From contig BSWB01000008.1 in NCBI GenBank assembly GCA_033239125.1, forward strand, positions 13,732,001 through 13,796,000: DNA of 64,000 bases. The letters are read 5' to 3'. This document shows, in pieces, positions 45,891 to 56,589 of this stretch (position 1 is the first letter of the stretch; each line of letters opens with the position of its first letter). This DNA comes from Fagopyrum homotropicum (lineage: Eukaryota; Streptophyta; Magnoliopsida; Caryophyllales; Polygonaceae). The position numbers and the translations under genes are program-made. The notes under the pieces were generated by a model. That model did not search any database. It worked only from the letters and a program-made list of their open reading frames with translations, and was not told the DNA's origin.

Positions 45891-48862
45891 AAGGGAAAAG
45901 ATAGCAATACTTTGGGTTGCCTCCCAAGAAGCGCTTGATTTAAGGTCGCTAACTGGACCGTACAGTATCCCTAAATATGGTGGGAAGTATCCTCACCCCA
46001 TACTTCACCTCCATCATGGGGTGAGATAAGGAAGTCTATCAATCGTTCCAGCAAATGCAAGTGCTCATCCGGGAATGAATCGTCTATGGGTGGTTCGTCC
46101 TTTTCGTGTGAAGAAAGGGGCAGCCGGCTGAGGTGATCCGCAACAGAATTTTCGGATCCCTTCTTATCGCGGATCTCTAGGTCAAACTCTTGAAGCAAGA
46201 GAATCTATCGAATAAGACGTGGCTTAGCATCCTTCTTAGCAAGTAAGTAACGAATAGCTGCATGGTCGGTGTATACAACAACTTTCGCTCCCACTAAGTA
46301 AGAACGAAATTTCTCAAAGGCATATACAACCGCCAGTAGTTCTTTTTCGGTGGTGGCATAGTTACGCTGGGCTTCGTCTAGCGTCTTGCTAGCATAGTAA
46401 ATGGCGGTGGTCCGGCCATCCTTCTTTTGTCCAAGCACCGCTCCTACCGCCACATCACTTGCATCGATGATCTCAAAGGGCAAGGTCCAATCCGGAGGTT
46501 GAATAATGGGAGCGGAGATCAACGCTTCCTTAATTCTGTAAAATGCATCAAGACACTCCTGCGAAAACTCAAAAACAATATCTTTATTCAAGAGTTTAGT
46601 TAGTGGTTTAGAGATCTTCGAGAAATCCTTGATGAACCTCCTGTAGAAACCTGCATGCTCGAAAAAACTCCACACACCCTTTACAGAACAAGGTGGAGGA
46701 AGTTTCTCTATAGTCTCGATCTTAGCTCGATCGACCTCAATACCTCAAACGAGGTGTCCTAACACAATGCCTTCATTAACCATAAAATGACACTTCTCCC
46801 AATTTAAAACGAGATTAGTGTCTTCACATCTTTGAAGAACTAGAGAAAGGTTAGATAGGCAATTATCAAAAGAGGAACCATATACTGAAAAATCATCCAT
46901 AAATACCTCCATGATCTCCTCTATATATTCGGAAAAGATAGCCATCATGCACCGCTGGAAGGTAGCGGGTGCATTACATAATACAAATGGCATCCTCCTA
47001 TAAGCGAATGTCCCCCATGGGCAAGTGAAAGTGGTCTTCTCTTGATCATCCGGATGGATAGAAATCTGAAAGAAGCCACTATAACTATCTAAATAGCAAA
47101 AATGGGAATGCTGGGCTAACCGTTTGAGCATTTGATCGATGAAGGGAAGCGGAAAATGATCCTTCCGAGTGGCCACATTCAGCTTCCTATAGTCGATGCA
47201 CACCCTCCAGCCCGCGACGGTCCTAGTTGGGATCAACTCGTTGTTCTTATTCGTCACAACGGTCATCCCTCCTTTCTTCGGAAAAACATGCACTGGGCTC
47301 ACCCACTTGCTATCCGAGATAGGAAATATGATACCTACATCCAACAACTTAAGGATTTCTTTCTTTACAACCTCTTTCATGATCGGATTTAGCCGTCTTT
47401 GAGGCTCCCGTGAAGTCTTATGATCGTCCTCCATTAGTATTCTATGCATGCAGAAAGAGGGCTTAATACCAATAAGATCATCAATAGTATAACCTAAAGC
47501 CTTTTGATGCTTTCTCAGGACATGCATTAGTTTAGATAATTCAGTTTCGGAAAGGGAAGCACTAACAATGACGGGATAAGTAGAATCCGATCCAAGAAAA
47601 GCATACCTCAAGTGATTTGAGAGTTGTTTAAGCTCCACAACTGGGGGTGCTTTCTGAGGGGGATCCTTGATTCCTCCTTCCAGTGGAGTAGATTCAAATC
47701 GAGGAACTGGACTTTCAAAAGTCTCAGTTGACATCATCTCGTTTGCGACCTCGGTCGAGGTGCAGAATGGGTGACCAAGATGTTCTTCAGCTAAGAACAC
47801 ATCGCTTGGTCCAGAAGGTGCCTCGGTCGAGGTACTACAACTGGGACCGAAACTGGAGATCTTCTTCTTCTGGAATAGTTTTTCAAATTTAGCTCCTGGA
47901 TCTTCTTCTAGTGCTTTTAGGCTCCGTATATCTGTATCACAAGAAGCATCTATACCTTCCTCTATTAAGCTAAAGCTAATAACTTTTTCAAGTGGATCAT
48001 TAATAAGGATAGAACTCACCAATTCTCTCGATTCTTCTTCATCATAGATGTTGAAGATATCATCTTCCAACTGCTCTCCCTTCATTGCAACAAGCAATGC
48101 AAACTCCACTTCATCTCCACCAATATTTAATTTTAACTTGACGTTCTTGCAATCCACATTGCAACCCGAAGTTGCTAGAAATGGTCTCCCGAGAATGATA
48201 CGAACGGGATAAACTGCGGGAATATCAAGTACTACAAAGTCTATAGGTAAGTAGAAGTTACCTAACTTAACCGGAACGTCTTCCAAAATACCCACGGGAT
48301 GGGTAATGGAGCGATCCGCCATGTATAGCCTTATCTTTACCGGCTTGGGTTCTCCAAGGCCGATTTTCACGCATAGCTCCAGCGGGATGATGCTCACGCT
48401 GGCTCCTAGATCACACAAGGCTTCACAAGTCACATCCCCAACTTGTATGGGAATGCAAAACGAGCCGGGATCCCTTAATTTGGGTGGCATCTTCTCCTTC
48501 ATGATTTGAATAAGTTTTGAGGATTTAGATGTCATCCTAACTTCACCGAAATCTTCCAGCTTCCGTTTCCTTGATAGGAACTTCCCATATGCGGGCATCC
48601 CTAGAATAGCATCAAGGAAAGGGATGTTAATATGTAGTTTATTCATCAAGTCAAGGAACTTACCAAAGTGTTTGTCTAGATGTGCTCTGGCCCTCGACTG
48701 CGGGAATGGAAGTGGTGGTTTATAAGCAGGAGGTGGAACATAAACTTCAGATTTCTCCTCCGCTTTCTGAGGCTCCATCTCGGTTGGTACCTCGGCCGAT
48801 GTGTTCTTTGAATGTACCTGGACCGAGGTGTTCTTCGTCTGTATTGGCATCGACCGAGGCAT
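45880..48862 (-). pseudogene. element D pol: protease, RT and RNase H, integrase deleted
   Basis: The 705-residue open frame (48,862-46,745) has an aspartic protease (CDLGASVSIIPLELC), a linker with hairpin motifs, the AFLGSDSTYPVIVSA segment, and reverse transcriptase (MPFVLCNAPATFQRCM, catalytic FMDDFSVYG). A stop at 46,745 falls in LGHLV. RNase H follows (46,675-46,205; AVGAVLGQKKDGRTTAIYYA, VVYTDHAAIRYLLAKK) and its end at 45,971 (EIRDKKGSENSVADHLSRLP). Only about 70 bases later the usual pol C-terminus appears (ALLGRQPK, about 45,908), so the whole integrase, normally about 1.3 kb, is gone. The element could only have moved with integrase supplied in trans, or lost it after insertion. 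Confidence 0.9.
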
Positions 48863-49071
48863 TGGATCTGCAGTTTTCAGTCAACTTCTCGTCGTTATTG
48901 CCATGATTTGTCCCTTGGGATTGCTCTTTGTCCTTGTTGGGAGCTTCCCTGGATCTCTTGGCGCTTCATTCGCCTTGTTAAAGAATTGTTGTTCTAAGGC
49001 CTTTTGTGCCTTTGAAAATGAAGTCATGGATGTCTCCATCGCGTTTAGTTTGATCAAGATGGCCTCCAACA

Positions 49072-50455
49072 CTGCATCTTTCTTTTCTGGTTAGGACGAA
49101 CTTGATCCTTGTTCCTGGCTCTTCAATGGAGTAGAAGAAGAAGAAGAAGAGAGGAAAGGATTAGAAGAATTGTTTGAATTTGAGTTAGAGTAAGAGTTAC
49201 CCGATTTTTGATTGTTGGATCTCCAATTGTTGCTGTTGGATCCTCTATTGTTATTGTAGTTGTTGTTTCAGGAACCTTGATTGTTGTTCCTTGGCCCTTG
49301 ATATCCTCCTTCCTTTTTGGTTTGAGCAACCAAAAGGTCTTTCAATTGCTTCACATCATTCTTCAAAGAGGTGAGTTGATCATTGTTTGATGGAGCTTCT
49401 TGGAAGTTGATTCTTTTATCTCCACCTTCAGCTCCTTGATGGGAGTATTTCTCCATGTGCAAAGCTTGTTTCTCTATGAACTCCCAAGCTTCGTCAATCG
49501 GCATGTCCATGAACGTGCCGGCGGATAGTAGTTGAAGGTTGAACTGGGTGTTTCCGTCCAGTCCCTTGAAGTATATCTCCAACAACTCTATCTTTGGAAT
49601 CCCATGATGTGGGCAATCCAAAAGGATGTCTTTAAATCTCTCCCATGACTTGGACAAACTATCCTTGTCCTTCATGATGAATGTATTGATCTTCCCTCTC
49701 ATTTCAGCGGTCTTTGAGGGGGGAAAGAATTTAGTCAAGAACTCCGTCGTCATCTCCTCCCAAGTGTTGATTTTTCCCGGAGGAAGAGATTGATACCAAT
49801 TAAGCGCCCTATCTTTCAAAGAGAAGTAGAAAGGCCTTAGCTTGTAATTGTTGTTTTCCAGCCTTGAAGGTCTCAAGGTCTCCATCAAGATCTCATAGTT
49901 TTGCAGATGTTGATGCGGAGATTCCCTCTCTAGCCCTCCAAACTGGCATTGGCGAATCATGGAAAGAACTTGCGGTCGAAGTTCATAATCATGCTCCGCT
50001 GGATCACCGAGGTTGAATCCTGGAGGCCTTAGTTGCTGGTTAGGGTCCATCCGCTGCCCTAGGGTCTGTGAAATACCTGCAATAAGAGCGCCTCGGACCA
50101 GAATCCGAGGTGGAAGTATCTCGACCGGGGCAGATGGAACTGGATCCTACCTCGGTCGAGGAGCTGGATCTGGGTCTTGCCTCGGTCGAGGAGCTGGATC
50201 TGGCCGAGGTAGATATTGGTCCCGTAAAGTTGCCATATCTGCTTCGATTGCTTCTGTCCTTGCGCGAGTTTCTTCCTTCTCCAGTCGCAGTTCTACTTTA
50301 CTGAGGCGTAGCTGTTCCAATGCCTCCTTCAATTCGGCCTCAAGATCGCGATCGTCTTGGTTGGCCATTTTCGCTTCTTTAAAGCGTCTTTTGTACGTCT
50401 TTTCTGGTTCGGGATCGTAAGGAACGATTTCCTTCCCAGCGCGGGTTCTTCGCAT
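49072..50455 (-). pseudogene. element D gag
   Basis: Starts MRRTRAGKEIVPYDPEPEKT (50,455), a coiled-coil segment (LKEALEQLRLSKVELRLEKE) with two hairpin motifs downstream, then a 260-residue frame from 50,050 (MDPNQQLRPPGFNLGDPAEH). This includes the capsid block KLRPFYFSLKDRALNWYQSL and FKDILLDCPHHGIPK and ends at 49,268. A short piece ending ITTRS leads to pol. It is a typical Athila gag. A stop at about 50,140 and a frame change at about 49,260 break it. Confidence 0.85.
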
Positions 50456-50564
50456 AAACCTAGGAGAAAGAACCTGCGAACGTCACTCAAGTAGAGTGGT
50501 TAGTAGCAACAGGGGCAAGTGCCCCGAAAGACTACCGTAACCGGCTCGGTTTAGACCAAGTCCC

Positions 50565-50584
50565 CGTCAACGGCGCCAAAAACT
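50565..50584 (-). other. primer-binding site of element D
   Basis: On the - strand TTTTTGGCGCCGTTGACGGG directly follows the 5' LTR end, nearly the perfect Athila-type Asp-tRNA site. Confidence 0.9.
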
Positions 50585-52342
50585 TGTTTGCTCCAAATGG
50601 TGTGTGCAAGCTTTAAATTTATAACCGAGGAAATATGCTTAAAACAAGGATGCGAACCCGCAGTGTACGGGTCAATTATAGTAAAAAGCAAGAATTCCAA
50701 GGGTCGATCACAGGGACTTAAGTGAAACCTAAGCAAGTATAAGTAGTCTATGTAATTACTAACCACAAAAGCGATTAAGGCAATCAAAGATGATAAAAAG
50801 TCAATTAAAGGAATATGCAATTCTAGGGATTAAAGCATCTAGTTGTGGTTCCAACACAAGATCTAAAGATAAGCGGACAAAGTTGAGATTTTGCAAAGGG
50901 AAGGTGTATCTAAAGTGGAATAGATCACCGGGTAAGTCTCACTACACACAAACTCCAAACCTAAAGAACCTATTACCGGGTAAGTCTCAAGGTACTAAGG
51001 AAAGGAACTATAATCTCAAACCAACACACCAACTAAGGGAATAGAATCAACCTTTACCGGGTAAGTCTCAAGCTAACTCACAAAGATGGGATGAAGGCAC
51101 ACTCAAACCCCAATAAAGGATAAACCTTTATTACCTACACTTATGATCTTGGGTAAACAAACAAAGGAATCACCGGGAAAGTCTCATCCTAGACTTGCAT
51201 TGAACCAGGAAAGGTGTAATAAGAATAGGATTTGACAAACTCTAACACTTAACTCTCAGTCTTGGATCAAAAGGTCACCTCGGTCAGTCAAATCCCACCC
51301 CGGCCGAGATGTTCATCGACTGAACGAGATGTTCTAGGGTTAAGGATAAAGACTCGAGCTTTTAGGGTCCTACTGTGATTAAGATCATTCTATCATCGTT
51401 TTTCTCATAACTTTCAGCCAATCACCCTAGAACCACACAAAGAAATTAGCCAATCATCATCATGAAAGCAATAATCAAATATATGGGAAGAGAATGAATA
51501 TTTGAACACAAAAACCTTAAAAAAAGGCTTCAATAACTGAATCAAATATCACAAATATAGGCGTTCTTTGGATCACAAATTCAATCAAAGACAACAAACC
51601 AAAGAGAATCTAAGAAAGTCTTACAAATCCCCTTTAAAAGCTATGACAAAGCTATCAATCCTTCCTTGATTGATCTTCAATCTTCCTTCCTTCAAGAACT
51701 CCTGGAAAAATCCCTTAATTGCTGGATGCTCTCAGCCCTCTAAGCATTCGATGGTAGCGGGTTTTCGATTTGTTGAAAACCTTTTTATAGGAAAATTGCC
51801 TCCCAAAGATAAGAGATCTTAGAAAGATATTTTCCCATAAAATATACCTAATTAAATCAGCTGAATATATCTTCTTCCTTCCAGAAATCCAGCCCAAAAA
51901 TACAAGATCTTCTTTCCATAATTAAAAGATCTCAACTAAGAATATATGATTTCGCCGCGTCAAGGTATTCGCCTCGGTCGAGAAGCTCCTCATGATCACC
52001 TCGGTCGAGATGGTACTATAGCTGACCGAGGTGACTATCAGCTAAATGTGAAATCTCTCAAATCTGGTCCAAAGTAAATCTTCTTTGTTAATTTCTTGCT
52101 TCTTGAGTTCCTTTTTAAGCTCCAGAATGTAGCTCCCATGACTCCTTTGTTCCTTAGCTCCATTTTTAGTCCAAAATGTTCCATTTTACCTATGATTACA
52201 ACGAAACTTGGTGTAGACCTCGATTCCCGCAAAGGTAGATGAAATGGCAATATAATCACATAATATACATCCATACATGCAGATTATTGAAGATAAAATG
52301 TCTTAACAAGTCCCAAAATATAGAATATAATTCATGCTATCT
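50585..52342 (-). repeat. 5' LTR of element D
   Basis: 1758 bases, + strand text TGTTTGCTCC to GCTATCT; the final A of the other LTR is T here, a single change at the integration border. Four ACCGGGTAAGTCTCA copies lie at 50,927, 50,975, 51,056 and 51,173 (the last with one change), and the hairpin motifs at 51,276, 51,971, 51,994 and 52,024 match those in the other LTR. Confidence 0.92.
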
Positions 52343-52347
52343 GTATG

Positions 52348-53080
52348 ACCTGGACGCACCAGCGGAAACAAGAGATGCAGGGGCTGAACCAGTGAGGTGC
52401 AGAGGCGGATGGCTCAGAGCGAAGGGGCGGCCTGGCTCAAGCACATGTGCGGCTGGACAGCAGTGAGCTGATCCCGACTTCTCTTCGATCCCTTTCTCGA
52501 CTCTCTTCACTTCTCCACCACACAACAACATACCACATACATATACACACGTGTATGAACATCAAAAATGTCCAGGAAAGATCCGCACAAGCTCATGCTT
52601 GTAAATCCTAGCTAAAGAAGAGAGAAAGAAGCAAGGAAAGAAGAAAGAATGAAAGAAAGGAAGGAGAGCTGGCTTACCACAACCAGAACCCTAAGAAACA
52701 AGGAAGAACAACACCAACATCACCCTATAGCACCTCGGCACATCAACAACAACACTCATCATCAAGCTCATGATCAAGAATCCAATCTGCACAAGCCTAA
52801 ATCAAGATCCACTCTTGATTCCAACATGAACAAGATCAAAGGAAGAAGGAGAGAAGAAGATGAACGTAAGGAGGAAAAAGAAGCTGGAGAGAGATGAAGA
52901 AACCCTTCATAAGAAGCAATAAGATGGCTTATAAAGGAAGCCAACCGCAAAGCACGGGTCAAAGGTCAACAAAACCGGCTGCTGCCACACAGAGCTGCAT
53001 GGGCGGACCCTGTGAGGCGCAGGGGCGGCTGTCTGGCTTAGCAAGGGCTCAACAAGGCTCCAAGGACTAAGGCTCTTACA
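52348..53080 (-). repeat. right LTR of element C, second part
   Basis: Continues in register with 33,317-34,087 after the GTATG duplication, ending GGCTCTTACA. It contains GCGCAGGGGCGGC-type words at about 52,376-52,450 and 52,985-53,030. Confidence 0.85.
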
Positions 53081-53905
53081 ATTGACACATGGGACAACCT
53101 CCACAAGGCCTTCTTCGAGGAATACTTCCCTGCAAAGAAAGCGAATAGCTTGAAGTAGGCGATAAGCAACATCGAGCAAGAAGCGGACGAAACTCTTTAA
53201 GAGTATTTTGAATGCTTTGCAAGATTGAGATCCAGCTGCCATTTCCATGGGTACTCTACCCAAGACCTAGTCTTATACTTGTACAATGCTTGCTAGACAA
53301 TGAAAGGAGGATCGTAGATGCCTCTTGTGGAGGTAACATTCTAAACTCTACCCCCGAACTTGCTTTGGATAAAATTCAGGAATTGGAGGAAGGGACTAGG
53401 AACTTTGGTCGGACTTCTACCAAAAGAGAAGTACTTGTTGTACACTCCAGCTGTCCGGAGATTTCCACAGAGATTTCTGAATTGAAGGAGATGGTTAAGA
53501 GATTAACATTGAGTGGAACTCCACAGCAACTCAAGTCTTGTTGAATTTGTGCCGATCCTTTCCACCCCACGGACTTGTGTCCACAAGTTCAGGATGAAGC
53601 TGCTGAAGTGAATGCTTTGGGATATGGTCAACAATAGCAGCAATGCCAACGATAACCCATATGCTCAGAATTACATGTCGGGTTGGCGTGATCAACAAAA
53701 CTTCCGGTGGAGGGATCAACAAAACCAACAGCAACAGCAACCCCGCCAAGGTAAGTCTCAATCCATTGAGGATGTGCTATTGGTTTTTACTAAACTTTTC
53801 TTGACTCATGTCCAAACCACAAAATCTAGCATCAAGAACCTTGATAAACAGGTTGGACAAGTGGTGGAAGCCATCACAAGGATCGAAGCTCGATCCACAG
53901 GAAAC
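53081..53905 (+). pseudogene. element B gag, C-terminal part
   Basis: Resumes the capsid after element C: DTWDNLHKAFFEEYFPAKK, a stop near 53,158, then FARLRSSCHFHGYS and NACLDNERRIVDASCGGNIL. A zinc-knuckle-like remnant (CADPFHPTDLC) lies near 53,550, then a Gln/Arg-rich tail (RDQQNFRWRDQQNQQQQQPR) and QVGQVVEAITRIEAR, ending about 53,905. At least three stops are present. Confidence 0.8.
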
Positions 53906-53920
53906 CCGCCCTCCTAGAAC

Positions 53921-54960
53921 ATTGTGAACCCTAAGGAGAATGTTAGTGCTCTAACATTAAGAAGCGGGAGGCAAGTGCAAACAAAGCAAGCTTCGAAATC
54001 GAAGGAACTAGTTTTTGACAGTTCTGCCGCCCCCACAGCCGTCCCTGCGGGTCTCCCAACGTCTCTCTCTGTACAAACGCTGCCCCTGCGGCCAGATGCC
54101 ACCTCCCCTGCGGTGACAACCCCTTAGCCGCCTCTACGCCTACAAGCTGGAACCCTTGCGGAAAATTCGATAGAGGGTTCTATTGAAGAGGATTCTAACG
54201 TCCGACCAAGATTTCCACCGCTTTACTCCGAGAAACCTCCGGCTCCTTTTCCAGAAGCACTCAAGGAAAGATTGGTGATAGAGGATAAGGATCTCTTCGA
54301 GACCTTCTCCAAATGTGAGGTAAACATTCCACTTTTAAAATTTGTGAAGAGTATTGCTTAGTATGCTCGCTTTTTGAAGGAGTTGTGCACGATCAAGAGG
54401 AACCAGAAGCTGAAGGGAAAGCAAAAGATCCAAGTAAGTGAGCATGTGTTAGCAGTCTTCCAACGCCGAATGCCCAAGAAATGTAGTGATCCGGGCATGG
54501 TGAGTATTCCTTGTGTCATAGGCGACACTCGCTTTGACAAAGCGATGCTTGACTTAGGTGCGTCAATAAATATTCTTCCTTATTACATTTACCAATCACT
54601 TGGCCTTGGGCCACTTCTTGAAACTCGAATTGTAGTCCAACTAGCGGATAAATCTAATGATTATCCTAAGGGAATAATCGAAGATGTGCTAGTTATGGTT
54701 GATAATTTGATTTTTCCAGCTGATTTCTTTGTATTAAATATGGAACATGATTCACATGTTGCACCTATTTTATTAGTGAGACCGTTCTTAAAACTGCTAG
54801 AACTAAGATTGATTACGTTAGTGGGAAATTGAGAATGGAATTTGATGAAGTGGTTGAATTTAACATTTATGATGCTATAAAATACCCATCGATGACCATT
54901 CTCTTTGTGCTATTGATGTGATTGAACCAATTATACAAGATGTTTTTGACATTTCCGATA
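53921..54960 (+). pseudogene. element B linker and aspartic protease
   Basis: Starts with NPKENVSALTLRSGRQVQ, the usual Athila junction, then a Pro/Ala linker that is built largely from the CCCCTGCGG motif (54,031-54,130). The protease frame 54,374-54,832 has ISEHVLAVFQRRMPKK-type lead-in, MLDLGASINILPYYIY (active-site DLGA) and LADKSNDYPKGIIEDVLV. A frameshift near 54,820 breaks it. Confidence 0.8.
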
Positions 54961-55014
54961 TTAATGAGTTGAAACATTGATATTCATAATTCGGAGTATC
55001 CATTAACATCTAAC

Positions 55015-56420
55015 ATGCAGGAAGTTCTAGCTCAATTGGATAGGCACAAAAGGCTCCCCCTCTCACCTTTAGCCAATAGGCCCACCTTGCTAACTCCAAG
55101 CGTAAAGCTTGTTCCCTCTATTGTGCAAGCTCCGGTGTTCGAGTTGAAACTGCTACCCCAACATCTCAAGTACGCTTTCCTAGGGGAGAACGACACTTTG
55201 CCGGTGATCGTATCTAGAAAATTGTCGTCCCATCAAGAGGAGAAGTTGGTGAGCATCCTTAAGCAGCATAAGACGGCTCTTGGTTGGACCATTGGGGACA
55301 TTGACCAATGGTCCAACCAAGAGCCGTTTGGACCATTTCCCTTTACCTTTTATTGACCAAATGCTTGACCTTTTATTGACCAAATGCTTGAGCGTCTTGC
55401 AGGTCACCCATACTATTGCTTCTTGGATAGATACTCGGGCTATTTTCAAATAGCCATCGCTCCGGAGGACCAAGAGAAGACTACCTTTACTTGTCCTTTT
55501 GGCACTTTTGCATACCGCAGAATGCCATTTGGACTTTGTAATGCTCCCGGCTCCTTCCAACGGTGCATGATAAGTATCTTTTCCGAGAACATTGAAAACT
55601 TTATCGAGGTTTTTATGGACGATTTTACCGTCCATGGAGATAGTTTTAATGCATGTTTAGGACATTTTAAACTTGTTCTTCAAAAATGCGTAGAAACCAA
55701 TCTAGTTCTCAATTCTGAAAAGTGTCACTTCATGGTAGAGCAAGGTATTGTACTAGGGCATGTTATCTCATCAAAAGGAATAGAAGTGGATAAGACTAAA
55801 ATTGACGTAATTCAAACTTTACCTTATCCTACTAAGATGCGTGAAATTCGATCTCTCTTAGGTCATGCAGGATTCTACTGGCGTTTCATCAAGGATTTCT
55901 CCAAGATTTCAGCACCGCTGTGTGAGCTCCTGAAGAAAGATGTAACATTCATAGTTATGAGATTTACAAGAATGCATTTGACACTTTGAAGGCTTGCCTC
56001 ACAAGTGCCCCTATCATCCGATATCCCAATTGAAAGAAGCCCTTTGAGATCATGTGTGACGCCAGTAACTATGTTGTAGGAGCCGTCGTAGGATAAAAGG
56101 ACGGAAGAGCATCACATGTAATCCACTACGCATCGATGCCATTGAATGGAACCCAAAGGAACTACTCCACCACCGAAAAGGAGATGTAAGCGGTGGTATT
56201 TGCCTTGGAGAAATTCAGGAAATATCTTCTTATGTAAAGGTAATAGTTTTTACTGACCCTACAGGGCTTCGTTACCTCATGATCAAGAAGGAAGCCAAGC
56301 CAAAGTTGATCCGTTGGGTTCTACTTCTATGTGAGTTCAACTTAGAAATTCGGGACAAGGGAGCGGAGAACCTTGTGGCTGATCACCTCAGTCTGTTGGT
56401 GAAAGAGGAAGAAGATCCAA
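55015..56420 (+). pseudogene. element B reverse transcriptase and RNase H, fingers deleted
   Basis: QAPVFELKLLPQHLKYAFLG and KQHKTALGWTIGDI lead straight into a junction scar (55,274-55,391). Then MLERLAGHPYYCFLDRYSGY, MPFGLCNAPGSFQRCM and FMDDFTVHGDSF (catalytic pair present) follow. About 130 residues of the RT fingers are missing. RNase H (56,040-56,420) is broken by stops and a frame change: FEIMCDASNYVVGAVV, NYSTTEKEM, KPKLIRWVLLLCEFN, LVADHLS. The tail at 56,480-56,590 is made of CCCCTGCGG-type words. Confidence 0.85.
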
Positions 56421-56589
56421 CAAAGGAGAAGGCCTTTCTTGAAAGTTTCCCAAACGATACCTTTTACACAACCCCCTGTTGTGCAACCGCCCCTGCAACC
56501 ACAAGGAACCGCCCCTGCGCAACCCCGCTTCTGCGGCTAGAAGTCGGCGCCTCTGTGCCTCCCTTGTCGCCACCCCTGCAGATAACACT

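Larger units (their letters stand above)
40656..52342 (-). mobile_element. Athila-type LTR retrotransposon D
   Basis: 11.7 kb with two LTRs in the same orientation (40,656-42,416 and 50,585-52,342) and the target duplication GTATG (40,651-40,655 and 52,343-52,347) inside the right LTR of element C. On the - strand the order is 5' LTR, primer-binding site, gag, protease, reverse transcriptase, RNase H, (integrase missing), env-position frame, polypurine tract, 3' LTR. The first 120 LTR bases differ at about five sites, so insertion is fairly recent and it is the youngest LTR element of the stack. It is the host of the CACCTCGGTCGAGGTG motif. Confidence 0.92.
32306..53080 (-). mobile_element. 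chromodomain gypsy element C, nested in B gag
   Basis: Outer ends are TGTAACACCC (32,306) and GGCTCTTACA (53,080), flanked by ATTGA on both sides (32,301-32,305 and 53,081-53,085). The left LTR is 32,306-34,087. The right LTR is split into 39,737-40,655 and 52,348-53,080 by element D. The coding strand is the - strand, with pol at 34,797 to about 39,195. The layout is not a simple single insertion: between gag and the right LTR lies a second copy of the element B leader and gag (39,171-39,736), and no primer-binding site is seen. See the findings on the duplicated segment. Confidence 0.75.

Noticed and set aside
50013..50420. 135-residue + strand frame with GRGAGSG-type repeats
   Set aside because: Antisense of element D gag; its regularity comes from the two nearby CTCGGTCGAGG copies.
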